Notes under the pieces: model-generated
What the model was told of the DNA's origin: nothing
The model's database searches: none
Seen by the model: the letters and a program-made list of their open reading frames with translations, nothing else
Made by a program: the position numbers and the translations under genes
In this document: piece after piece, positions 1 to 8,072 of the stretch
Position numbering within the stretch: position 1 is the stretch's first letter
Layout: every line of letters starts with the position of its first letter
Source: CAYMUC01 sp964471865
Lineage (GTDB): Bacteria > Actinomycetota > Acidimicrobiia > Acidimicrobiales > Ilumatobacteraceae
Assembly (NCBI GenBank): GCA_964471865.1
Contig: CAYYHU010000019.1
Location: forward strand, 1 to 41,360
Length of the DNA: 41,360 bases
Direction: 5' to 3'

Positions 1-650
1 TCAGAGTTTCGGCGCACCATGGCCGTCCACAGCCCTTCGGGCAGATGGCGACCGCGTCCACGCACCGCCCAAGTCGCAACGCCCCGTTGCTTCGCCACAG
101 CGGCGGCGGCGGCGGACCCGATGCGCGCCATGACCTCGTGGTCTCCGGTGGCCACCGCCTCGATCACGACCAGATCAGCCGCGGCGACCGCCGCTGCCGC
201 CCCTGCGGGTTCGACGAGTTCGACATCCATGTCGGCACGCTCGAGGCGTCTCACCAACGGTGCTCCCTCGCCGATCGAGTCCACCACGAGGACGCGCAGA
301 TCGCCTCGACGAGCCACAGCATCAGCGGCGAGATCGGGCCATCCCACCAGCACCACCGTGGCATCGTCGGGAAGCGCTCGAGCCAGTTGAACCGGTGTGG
401 GGTCGTCGACGATCCACTCAGCGAGATCGCGCAACTGTTCGAAGGGGTCCACCGCCGTCACCAGACGCGCTGCGAGCCACCACAACGGTCCACAACTCGG
501 ATGGCGTTCCACGATGCGACGACAGGCCAGCACCAGCCCTCCCGGATCGAGGTGCAGACCCCGCAGCGCGCTCGCGGTCTCCTCGACCAGAAGGCGAGGA
601 TCACCCTGGGGTGAACGAGCCACCGCCCTGAGCCTCTCGATCGGATGCAC
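1..650 (-). CDS. Hypothetical protein, possibly IF2B/NagB-fold like (3' end cut by window edge)
   Basis: A continuous open frame on the minus strand from GTG at 650 runs off the left edge, giving about 216 residues. I chose this GTG because a TAGGTT -10 box lies 6 nt upstream, the leaderless layout seen across the window. The N-terminal third is helical and includes a GPLWWLAARL stretch. The rest alternates hydrophobic strands and helices (ATVVLVGWPDL, LRVLVVDS, DLVVIEAVATGDHEVMARIGSAA), as in a Rossmann/NagB-type sheet. The pattern of a helical N-terminus followed by 'aDlVviea...G....riGs...A' loosely resembles eIF-2B alpha / ribose-1,5-bisphosphate isomerase proteins, but I see no conserved catalytic residues. 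That assignment is a weak inference. The gene is divergent from the thioredoxin-like gene at 723. Confidence 0.7.
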   Translation of the reverse strand, partial: MHPIERLRAVARSPQGDPRLLVEETASALRGLHLDPGGLVLACRRIVERHPSCGPLWWLAARLVTAVDPFEQLRDLAEWIVDDPTPVQLARALPDDATVVLVGWPDLAADAVARRGDLRVLVVDSIGEGAPLVRRLERADMDVELVEPAGAAAAVAAADLVVIEAVATGDHEVMARIGSAAAAAVAKQRGVATWAVRGRGRHLPEGLWTAMVRRNS

Positions 651-656
651 ACCGCG

Positions 657-662
657 AACCTA
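657..662 (-). promoter_or_regulatory. -10 box TAGGTT for the leftmost gene
   Basis: TAGGTT on the minus strand ends 6 nt before the GTG at 650. There is no Shine-Dalgarno sequence, which predicts a leaderless mRNA. Confidence 0.6.
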
Positions 663-708
663 CCCCTCGACACGACCACTCGCTTGATGGGTTACCGTCC
701 CGGCGCGC

Positions 709-714
709 TACCGT
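709..714 (+). promoter_or_regulatory. -10 box TACCGT for the thioredoxin-like gene
   Basis: TACCGT lies 8 nt before GTG 723. A TTGATG (684-689) sits 19 nt upstream as a possible -35. Confidence 0.5.
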
Positions 715-722
715 CACACGTC

Positions 723-1211
723 GTGGCTACCGATCCCTCGCCCGACGTGGTGCTCACACCGCTGTCGGGATCACCCCGTCCTGTCGAGGAATGGCTCACG
801 ACCTTCCACCTGGCCTCGGTGATCCTCGACCCGTACACCAACGAGAGTTCTTGGATCCTCGACACCGCCGTCAAGGTGCTCGACAAGTTCAGTGGATCCT
901 CCGCGCGCACCAACTGGGTGGTCACCTGCGGTGCCGCTGACGCTCGCCGATTCCTGGGTCCGCTTGCGGATCGCTTCCTCACGTTCTGTGATCCGGATCG
1001 GGATTTCGTGCGATCACTGGGGCTCAGCGCCCTCCCGGCTCTGGTGTTCTTGCGCATCGACGGAACCGTGGCGGCCAGCGCCGAAGGCTGGAATGCAGCC
1101 GAATGGAAGAAGGTGGCCGACGTGATCGCTCAGACCACCTCATGGTCATCGCTGCATCTTCCCGGCCCTGGCGACCCGGGATCCTTCGCCGGAACGCCAG
1201 CACTGGGCTGA
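723..1211 (+). CDS. Thioredoxin-fold hypothetical protein
   Basis: This encodes about 162 residues from GTG 723. An in-frame ATG exists at 687, but the -10 box at 709-714 argues for 723. The sequence reads as a thioredoxin-like fold: a mid-protein strand (TNWVVTCGAAD), a helix, then 'LSALPALVFLRIDGTVAASAEGW', which matches the cis-proline strand-turn-strand of thioredoxins. The CxxC redox motif is absent, so disulfide exchange is unlikely and the role is unknown. hrpB starts 13 nt downstream and may be co-transcribed. The fold is inferred from pattern only. Confidence 0.75.
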   Translation: MATDPSPDVVLTPLSGSPRPVEEWLTTFHLASVILDPYTNESSWILDTAVKVLDKFSGSSARTNWVVTCGAADARRFLGPLADRFLTFCDPDRDFVRSLGLSALPALVFLRIDGTVAASAEGWNAAEWKKVADVIAQTTSWSSLHLPGPGDPGSFAGTPALG

Positions 1212-1224
1212 ACCCGCACCGTCG

Positions 1225-3741
1225 ATGACCCTGCCTTCGACCGGGCTTCCCGTCGAAGCGGGGATCGCCGACATCCTCACTGCCCTACGCACCACCCGAC
1301 GCGTCGTCGTGGTGGCTCCGCCGGGAGCCGGGAAGACGACGGTGGTGCCGATTCGATTGGCCGAGATGCTCCACGGCGATGGCGACACCAGCGGTCGCAT
1401 CGTGATGCTCGAACCTCGGCGTCTCGCCGCGCGCGCTGCAGCCCAGCGCATGGCCTCACTTCTGGGTGAACCGGTAGGGGAACGTGTTGGCTACCAGACC
1501 CGGGACGAACGCCGCATCGGGCCGCGCACCCGGATCGAGGTGGTCACCGAAGGCATCCTCACTCGCCGGCTCCTCGGGGATCCGACCCTTCCTGGAGTCG
1601 CAGGGGTCATTTTCGACGAGGTCCACGAGCGCAATCTGCCCACCGATCTCGGGCTCGCTCTCGCTCTCGACGCCGCCTCGGTGGTGCGTGAGGACCTGAT
1701 GATCGCTGCCATGTCAGCCACGGTGGACGCTGATGCATTCGCCGCGGTTCTGGCAGGTTCTGAGGGTTCCGCTCCCGTGGTGCGTGTCGACGGCCGCACG
1801 TTTCCTGTCGAGATCCATCATCACGGTCTACGACGCGAGCAACGCCTGCTCGAGGCCACCGCCGACATGGTCCTCACCGCGATGAATGGCGATCCCGGTG
1901 ATGTCTTGGTTTTTCTTCCCGGTATCGGGGAGATCCGACGGATGCACACGATGCTCGACGCCCGAGTCGGTCCCCATGTCGATGTGTTCGAACTGGCGGG
2001 CTCGCTGTCGCTCGCCGAGCAAGACGCCGCCCTGGCGGCCTCGGCTCCGGGGCGACGCCGCATCGTGCTCTCCACCGATATCGCCGAAACCAGTCTCACC
2101 GTGGAGGGAATCCGGATCGTCGTGGACGCCGGCCAGGCCCGGGTCCCTCGTTTCGACGCTCGCACCGGCATGACTCGCCTCACGACCATCACGGCATCAC
2201 GAGCGTCCGCGGATCAGCGTGCCGGGCGGGCGGGCCGAGTCGAACCCGGAGTCGCTCATCGGATGTGGTCCCGGGGTGAACACCAGACCCGTCGGCGCGA
2301 ACTCGAACCCGAAATCCTTCAGGTCGATCTCGCCGGCCTCGCTCTCGACCTCGCCTTGTGGGGGGCTCGCGATGATGCGGCCGTCGGGCAGATGTCCTTC
2401 GTGGACCCACCACCACGCCGCGGCCTCGATCAGGCTCGGATGCTGCTCACACGCCTTGGAGCTCTCGACGCTCACGGGTTTCCCACCGAGATCGGTCGGG
2501 CGATGGCTCGTCTCGGAGTGCATCCACGTCTCGCAGCGATGATCGTCAACGCGCCCAGCGAGTCACAGCGGTCACTGGCCTGTGAAATCGCGGCGCTCGT
2601 GGACGAACGCGATGTCGTTCGGGGTCGGCCCGACGATCTGGCTTCGGATCTGGGATGGCGCCTCGAGATCGCTCGCGGCGATCTGAGTGATGAGCGGATG
2701 GACCGGGGAGCCGTGGCCACCTGGCGTCGACGGGTCGAGGACCTGCGGCGACGCAGCGACGTATCGACGACACTCGTCACGGGCATCACCACCGATCTCG
2801 GGACCGTTCTGGCCCACGGATATCCCGACCGGATCGCGCTGCGACGCCGCCGGGGTCAGTTCCAGTTCCTCGACGGATCAGGAGCATGGCTTCCCGATGA
2901 CGATCCTCTCGCCGATGTGGCGGTCCTCGTGGTCGCCGACACCGACGGAGATCGTCGCCGAGCGCGGATCCGGCGTGCGGCAGCAGTCGATCCCGACGCC
3001 ATCCCCGACCTCCTCGCCGACGCGACCACCACGGTGACGAGTTGGTCCTGGGAGGGCGACGATCTCATGGAAGTGATCGAACGTCGGATCGGCTCGGTGG
3101 TGGTCACGAGCACTCGGCGCCGTCCCGAACCCACCCCCGAGGTCAGCGCTCAGGTACTCGCCCGGGTGCGAGACATCGGGCTCCCCGCTCTCGGATGGAC
3201 GCCCGAGGCCAGCAGTCTGCGGGCCCGGGTCCGCTTCGTGAACCGGATCCTGGGAGCCCCGTGGCCGTCATGGTCCGATCAGGAACTCCTCGATGAGCTC
3301 GAGGACTGGCTGATCCCGATCCTGGGTCATCCGACCGGTCTCGGTGAGGTCGCGGCTCTCGACGTGACATTGCCGCTGCGGGCGCGTTTGCCCTGGCCCG
3401 AGGCGGGAGAACTCGACGAGCTCGCGCCTTCGACATGGACTCTGCCCGCAGGACGCGAGGTCCCCATCGACTACGCCGAGGCACTCGAAGACTCCCCCGG
3501 TCCCGTCGTCGCCGCTCGAGCCCAACAATGGTTCGGCACCACCGAACACCCCCGAATCCTGCAGGGACGTGTTCCTCTCACGGTGATCGTGTTGTCCCCC
3601 GCGGATCGACCGCTTCAGATCACGTCGGATCTCCCCGGGTTCTGGACAGGGTCCTGGGCTCAGGTACGCGCCGAGATGGCCGGCCGGTACCCGAAACATG
3701 CCTGGCCGGTCGATCCTGGGGTCGCTCCACCCACCCGTTAG
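1225..3741 (+). CDS. hrpB: ATP-dependent helicase HrpB (DEAH/DExH family)
   Basis: An 838-residue superfamily 2 helicase of the usual HrpB length. Motifs in order: Walker A PPGAGKTT (about 33-39), DEVH box followed by ERN (about 131-137), SAT (164-166), the STDIAETSLTVEGI motif V region, and QRAGRAGR (about 331-338). The long C-terminal part has the HrpB layout, including a PxPSWSDQELLDELEDWL-like segment and LPLRARLPWPEA near the end. HrpB is a putative RNA helicase; its substrate is poorly defined even in E. coli. No Shine-Dalgarno site is evident before the ATG. It lies 13 nt after the thioredoxin-like gene. Its TAG stop is also the first three bases of the fumarase -10 box. Confidence 0.95.
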   Translation: MTLPSTGLPVEAGIADILTALRTTRRVVVVAPPGAGKTTVVPIRLAEMLHGDGDTSGRIVMLEPRRLAARAAAQRMASLLGEPVGERVGYQTRDERRIGPRTRIEVVTEGILTRRLLGDPTLPGVAGVIFDEVHERNLPTDLGLALALDAASVVREDLMIAAMSATVDADAFAAVLAGSEGSAPVVRVDGRTFPVEIHHHGLRREQRLLEATADMVLTAMNGDPGDVLVFLPGIGEIRRMHTMLDARVGPHVDVFELAGSLSLAEQDAALAASAPGRRRIVLSTDIAETSLTVEGIRIVVDAGQARVPRFDARTGMTRLTTITASRASADQRAGRAGRVEPGVAHRMWSRGEHQTRRRELEPEILQVDLAGLALDLALWGARDDAAVGQMSFVDPPPRRGLDQARMLLTRLGALDAHGFPTEIGRAMARLGVHPRLAAMIVNAPSESQRSLACEIAALVDERDVVRGRPDDLASDLGWRLEIARGDLSDERMDRGAVATWRRRVEDLRRRSDVSTTLVTGITTDLGTVLAHGYPDRIALRRRRGQFQFLDGSGAWLPDDDPLADVAVLVVADTDGDRRRARIRRAAAVDPDAIPDLLADATTTVTSWSWEGDDLMEVIERRIGSVVVTSTRRRPEPTPEVSAQVLARVRDIGLPALGWTPEASSLRARVRFVNRILGAPWPSWSDQELLDELEDWLIPILGHPTGLGEVAALDVTLPLRARLPWPEAGELDELAPSTWTLPAGREVPIDYAEALEDSPGPVVAARAQQWFGTTEHPRILQGRVPLTVIVLSPADRPLQITSDLPGFWTGSWAQVRAEMAGRYPKHAWPVDPGVAPPTR

Positions 3742-3744
3742 CGT
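3739..3744 (+). promoter_or_regulatory. -10 box TAGCGT for fumarase, overlapping the hrpB stop codon
   Basis: TAGCGT is followed by 7 nt and then ATG 3752. Its first three bases are the hrpB stop codon. Confidence 0.6.
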
Positions 3745-3751
3745 GATCGCC

Positions 3752-5404
3752 ATGGCCGACTTCGAGTTCACCGAGCTGTTGCCCCTGGGTCCAGACACCA
3801 CCCCGTACCGGTTGTTGACCACCGAAGGCATATCTGTCGTGGAGACCGCAGTAGGCGAGTTCGTCACCGTGGACCCCGAGGTGCTCACCCTCATCACCCG
3901 TGAGGCGATGCACGACATCGCCCATTTCCTGCGGCCCGGCCATCTCGGCCAACTCGCCGCGATTCTCGACGATCCCGAGGCCAGCGCGAACGACCGGTTC
4001 GTGGCCATGGATCTGCTCCAGAACGCAAACATCGCCGCTGGGGGCGTGCTTCCGATGTGTCAGGACACCGGGACTGCGATCGTGAAGGCGAAGAAGGGTC
4101 AGCGGATCCTGACTCCTGGCGGTGACGAAGCGGCGATCGCGCGAGGCGTCTACGACACCTATCTCACGAGCAACCTGCGCTACAGCCAGCTCGCACCCGT
4201 CACGATGTACGACGAGGTGAACACGGGCAACAACCTGCCCGCCGAGATCAAGATCGCCGCCACTGACGGAGACGCGTACAAGTTCTTGTTCATGGCCAAA
4301 GGTGGCGGCAGCGCCAACAAGAGCTACCTGTTCCAAGAGACCAAGGCGCTGTTGAACGAACGCACGTTGCTGCCCTGGTTGTTCGAGAAGATGAAGACCC
4401 TCGGAACTGCGGCATGTCCCCCGTATCACCTCGCTGTGGTCATCGGCGGCACCTCCGCCGAATTCGCGGTCGAAACGGCCAAGTTGGCCTCGGCGCGCTA
4501 TCTCGATGCGTTGCCGACCCAGGGATCACGCCTCGGCCACGGCTTTCGCGATGTCGAGCTCGAAGCGAAGGTTCTCGAACTCGCTCAACGCACCGGAATC
4601 GGCGCCCAGTTCGGAGGCAAGTACTTCTGTCATGACGTGCGCGTCATCCGCCTGCCCCGTCACGGCGCCTCCTGTCCCGTGGGAATGGCCGTGTCCTGCA
4701 GCGCAGATCGTCAGGCTCTGGGCAAGATCACCCGAGATGGTGTGTTCCTCGAACAGCTCGAAACGGATCCGGCGCGTTTTCTCCCCGAGGTCACCCATGA
4801 CGATCTCGATGGCACCGATGTGGTCCACATCGATCTGAACCGCCCGATGGCGGAGATCCGCGCCGAGTTGTCCAAGTACCCCGTCAAGACCCGGGTCATG
4901 TTGACCGGACCGATGGTGGTGGCCCGCGATATCGCCCATGCGAAAATTGCAGAGAGACTCGCAGCCGGTGAACCGATGCCGTCGTATCTGCGCGACCACT
5001 GCGTCTACTACGCCGGACCGGCCAAGACTCCCGAAGGCTATGCATCGGGTTCGTTCGGGCCGACCACGGCGGGACGTATGGACAGCTACGTCGCACAGTT
5101 CCAAGAAGCTGGCGGCAGTCTCGTGATGTTGGCCAAAGGCAACCGATCCCGTCAGGTCACCGAGGCCTGCGGTCGCTTCGGAGGCTTCTATCTCGGCTCG
5201 ATCGGCGGCCCCGCGGCCCGTCTGGCTCAGGACTGCATCCGTCACGTCGAGGTGCTCGAGTATCCCGAACTGGGGATGGAAGCCGTCTGGCGCATCGACG
5301 TCGAAGATTTTCCCGCCTTCATCGTGGTCGACGACAAGGGCAACGACTTCTTCGATCTCGTCAACGCCGCGTCATTGGGCGCGACTCCGGTCGCTTTGTC
5401 CTGA
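3752..5404 (+). CDS. Class I fumarate hydratase ([4Fe-4S], oxygen-sensitive type)
   Basis: Catalyses fumarate to L-malate in the TCA cycle, in the cytoplasm. It is 550 residues, matching FumA-type single-chain class I fumarases. The three expected cluster cysteines are present: C103 in PMCQDTGT, C222 in AACPPYH and C308 in ASCPVG, close to C105, C224 and C318 of E. coli FumA. Other family blocks are VVIGGTSAE, GPTTAGRMDSY and the C-terminal VDDKGNDFF. I place the start at ATG 3752, not an in-frame ATG at 3698 inside hrpB, because of the leaderless -10 box. Many actinobacteria use class I rather than FumC; no fumC is seen here. It is convergent with the LLM gene 31 nt downstream. Confidence 0.95.
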   Translation: MADFEFTELLPLGPDTTPYRLLTTEGISVVETAVGEFVTVDPEVLTLITREAMHDIAHFLRPGHLGQLAAILDDPEASANDRFVAMDLLQNANIAAGGVLPMCQDTGTAIVKAKKGQRILTPGGDEAAIARGVYDTYLTSNLRYSQLAPVTMYDEVNTGNNLPAEIKIAATDGDAYKFLFMAKGGGSANKSYLFQETKALLNERTLLPWLFEKMKTLGTAACPPYHLAVVIGGTSAEFAVETAKLASARYLDALPTQGSRLGHGFRDVELEAKVLELAQRTGIGAQFGGKYFCHDVRVIRLPRHGASCPVGMAVSCSADRQALGKITRDGVFLEQLETDPARFLPEVTHDDLDGTDVVHIDLNRPMAEIRAELSKYPVKTRVMLTGPMVVARDIAHAKIAERLAAGEPMPSYLRDHCVYYAGPAKTPEGYASGSFGPTTAGRMDSYVAQFQEAGGSLVMLAKGNRSRQVTEACGRFGGFYLGSIGGPAARLAQDCIRHVEVLEYPELGMEAVWRIDVEDFPAFIVVDDKGNDFFDLVNAASLGATPVALS

Positions 5405-5434
5405 TCATCTCCGATCCCGCCGGAGGCCGAAGCA

Positions 5435-6346
5435 TCATTCGGGCAGCAATGCTCGCAGAGCCTCGCGGGTCGCGACGGCTTCATCGGGAGTTCCGGGAAA
5501 CTCGACAGCCGCGAATTCGGTGACCCCGATTTCGTAGAGCCCGGCGATCTTGGCCATCACCTCGTCCTCGGATCCGATCAGAGCAATATCGGCAGGTCCG
5601 GTGGCCCCTTCCCGGTCGAGCATCGCCCGATAACTCGGTAACTGCCCATAGATCGCGAACACCGAGGCCGCGCGCTCACGAGCCGCCGCCCGGTCCTGCG
5701 TCACACAGACCGGTAACGCTGCGACGACGCGACCCTCGGGCCGACCGGCGGCCTGCGTCGCCCGGTTCAACGTGGGCACGATGTGATCACGCAGCGTCAA
5801 CGGTCCCGTGCACCAGGTGATCGTTCCATCGGCGAGCTCACCCGTCGCTGCGAGCATCTGAGGCCCCAGAGCGGCGATCAGCACGGGGAACGGCGTCATA
5901 TCGGGGATACCGAGCGCGGCGTGGGTCTGGTAGAGCTCCCCATCGAAGGCGACCGCTTCGCCACGCACCAAGGGCATCAGAACCGAGAGGTAGTCGCGTA
6001 GATGCCGCACCGGACGCTCGAAGCTCATCCCCATCATCGACTCGATCACGATGCGATGGGACAGTCCGATCCCGAGTGCCAGTCGCCCCCCGCTCGCGGC
6101 ATGGGCGGTATGGGCCTGCTGGGCGAGCATCATCGGATGCCGGGGATACGTCGGCACGACGCTGGTTCCGAGTTCGATCCGAGGCACTTCGGCTCCGATG
6201 AGCGCGAGCACCGTGATCGCATCCCAGCCAAAGATCTGGGGCACCCAGAAAGAATCGAAACCCTCGACCTCGGCTCGACGGGCCTCAGCGATGATGTCGT
6301 CGATCGTGCCCGCAGCCGCGGCGGTGGAGAAGAGTCCCAGGCGCAT
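5435..6346 (-). CDS. LLM-class F420-dependent oxidoreductase
   Basis: A 303-residue TIM-barrel protein of the luciferase-like monooxygenase superfamily. Characteristic pieces are the N-terminal MRLGLF strand, GFDSFWVPQIFGWD, IELGTSVVPTYPRHPMMLAQQAHTAH and SGGRLALGIGLSH. This is the layout of actinobacterial enzymes using coenzyme F420 (or flavin) for hydride transfer; the substrate cannot be deduced. The ATG at 6346 is preceded at 6 nt by TAGGGT, so it is probably a leaderless monocistron. It is one of three LLM proteins in the window, and they are not closely similar by eye. Confidence 0.88.
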   Translation of the reverse strand: MRLGLFSTAAAAGTIDDIIAEARRAEVEGFDSFWVPQIFGWDAITVLALIGAEVPRIELGTSVVPTYPRHPMMLAQQAHTAHAASGGRLALGIGLSHRIVIESMMGMSFERPVRHLRDYLSVLMPLVRGEAVAFDGELYQTHAALGIPDMTPFPVLIAALGPQMLAATGELADGTITWCTGPLTLRDHIVPTLNRATQAAGRPEGRVVAALPVCVTQDRAAARERAASVFAIYGQLPSYRAMLDREGATGPADIALIGSEDEVMAKIAGLYEIGVTEFAAVEFPGTPDEAVATREALRALLPE

Positions 6347-6352
6347 AGCGGG

Positions 6353-6358
6353 ACCCTA
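6353..6358 (-). promoter_or_regulatory. -10 box TAGGGT for LLM oxidoreductase
   Basis: TAGGGT on the minus strand lies 6 nt before ATG 6346. Confidence 0.6.
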
Positions 6359-6452
6359 CTGGCCGCGCCGACCCCCTCGAACCACCACCCTGATCCCCTG
6401 ACCCGGGAACGGATCCGAGGCCTTACTGACGCGGCGTCAGCAGCTGCGGGTC

Positions 6453-8072
6453 CTAGGCCAGTTCGACCAGTTCGAGCCAGGAGGGATCGAAGTAGTCGAC
6501 GTCCCCGTCGGGAAGCAACAACACCTTCGTGGGGTCCATGCGTTCGACGAACTCGGTGTCATGGCTGACGAACACGATGGTCCCAGGCCAGTCGCCGAGC
6601 GCATTCGCCACGGCTTCACGGCTCGAGGGATCGAGGTTGTTCGTCGGTTCGTCGAGCAACAGCAGGTTGTTGCGACCCACCATCAACATCGCCAACGCCA
6701 ACTTGGTCGCTTCTCCCCCCGAGAGCGTGCCAGCCTCTTGGAACACCTTGGAGCCTGAGAGACCGAACATTCCCAACAAGCCTCGCAACTGAGTCTCGGT
6801 CAACTGGACCCCGGCGGGCACCTCACGGCGCATGTTGTCGAGGAGGCTGCGATGACGCTCGAGACCTTCGTGCTCTTGGGCGTAGTAGCCAGCGATCACC
6901 TGATGCCCGAACCGGAACGTTCCCAGGGTGGCATCGATCTGACCGGCGAGGATGCGCAGCAATGAGGTCTTACCAGCTCCGTTGAGACCCAGGACCAACA
7001 GCCGCTCACCCCGGCCCAGATCGAAAGACACATCGTCGAACACCCGGGGTCCGCCATAGCCCTTGCAGAGATGTTCCACGACGAGGCTGGTGGCGCCCGA
7101 TGGGGGCGGAGGAGGAAAGCGCACCTCGAGGCGACGTGAGGCCGATGGCGCCCGCACCCGATCTGCTTCGAGACGGGCGATGCGCTTGGACACGCTGTGA
7201 GCCATTGCCGCCTTGGTCGCCTTGGCCCCGAAGCGATCGACGACCTGTTGAAGTCGGTCGATCTCGCGGGATTGCTGTTGCGCGCGTTTCGCCAGACGTT
7301 CCTCGTCGGCGGCTCGGGCCGATCGGTACTGGGAGTACGTTCCGCGGTACTCGATCAACTCGCCGACATCGGCCTCGTCGGGCCGATCGAGATGCAGGAC
7401 CCGAGTGATGGATTCGTCCAGGAGGTCGAGGTCGTGGCTGATCACCACCAGGGCTCCCCGGTAGTTGCGCAAGAAACCCATGAGCCAAGCTTTGGCATCG
7501 ACGTCGAGATGGTTGGTGGGTTCGTCGAGCAACAACAAGTCACTGCCTGCAAACAGGATGCGGGCGATCTCGAGTCGACGACGCTCACCTCCCGACAGCA
7601 CTCCGAGGGGCAATTCGAGGCGATCCGCCGCGAGTCCGAGCCCCGCCGCGATGGAACGGGCCTCGCTCTCAGCGGAATATCCACCTTTGAGACGGAACTC
7701 CTCCTCGGCCCGGCTGTACCGCCCGACGGCGGCCTCGTTGGCCACCTCTTCCATCGCCAGACGCAACTTCTCGAGACGGACCAGATCCTCGTCGATCCCC
7801 CGCCCGGACAGCACATGGTCGATTCCCCGGCGCGTATCGAGTTCCCCGCCGACCCGAGGATCCTGGGGGAGATAGCCGAGCGCACCCTTGTGAACGACTC
7901 GTCCTGCGATGGGTTCGAGCGCGCCGCCGAGGACTTTGAACAACGTCGTCTTTCCGGCACCGTTACGACCGACGATTCCCACCTTGTCGCGAGCCACGAC
8001 CGAAAACGACGCTCCCGCAAGCACCGTCATGCCGCCGATTTCCACGTGGAGATCCGACACCGTCAGCATCAC
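6453..8072 (-). CDS. ABC-F family ATPase (soluble, duplicated ABC domains)
   Basis: 539 residues with two ABC ATPase domains and no membrane segments, so an ABC-F protein acting on ribosomes. Domain 1 has GRNGAGKTT (about 36-44), LSGGERRRLEIAR and LLLLDEPTNHLD. A charged linker (about 250-310, rich in K/R/Q/E) follows. Domain 2 has GLNGAGKTS, LSGGEATKLALAM and LLLLDEPTNNLD. It differs from EttA at 39087, which lacks this linker composition; it may be a Uup-like or antibiotic-protection type. GTG 8072 overlaps the upstream stop in a GTGA, and an ATG follows directly at 8069; either start is coupled to the lipoprotein gene. As the last gene of an MFS/lipoprotein/ABC-F operon, a resistance or translation-rescue role is plausible but unproven. 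Confidence 0.9.
   Translation of the reverse strand: MMLTVSDLHVEIGGMTVLAGASFSVVARDKVGIVGRNGAGKTTLFKVLGGALEPIAGRVVHKGALGYLPQDPRVGGELDTRRGIDHVLSGRGIDEDLVRLEKLRLAMEEVANEAAVGRYSRAEEEFRLKGGYSAESEARSIAAGLGLAADRLELPLGVLSGGERRRLEIARILFAGSDLLLLDEPTNHLDVDAKAWLMGFLRNYRGALVVISHDLDLLDESITRVLHLDRPDEADVGELIEYRGTYSQYRSARAADEERLAKRAQQQSREIDRLQQVVDRFGAKATKAAMAHSVSKRIARLEADRVRAPSASRRLEVRFPPPPPSGATSLVVEHLCKGYGGPRVFDDVSFDLGRGERLLVLGLNGAGKTSLLRILAGQIDATLGTFRFGHQVIAGYYAQEHEGLERHRSLLDNMRREVPAGVQLTETQLRGLLGMFGLSGSKVFQEAGTLSGGEATKLALAMLMVGRNNLLLLDEPTNNLDPSSREAVANALGDWPGTIVFVSHDTEFVERMDPTKVLLLPDGDVDYFDPSWLELVELA

Noticed and set aside
5409..5425. CTCCG/CGGAG hairpin between fumarase and the LLM gene
   Set aside because: Only 5 bp with a 7 nt loop, common by chance at this GC content.
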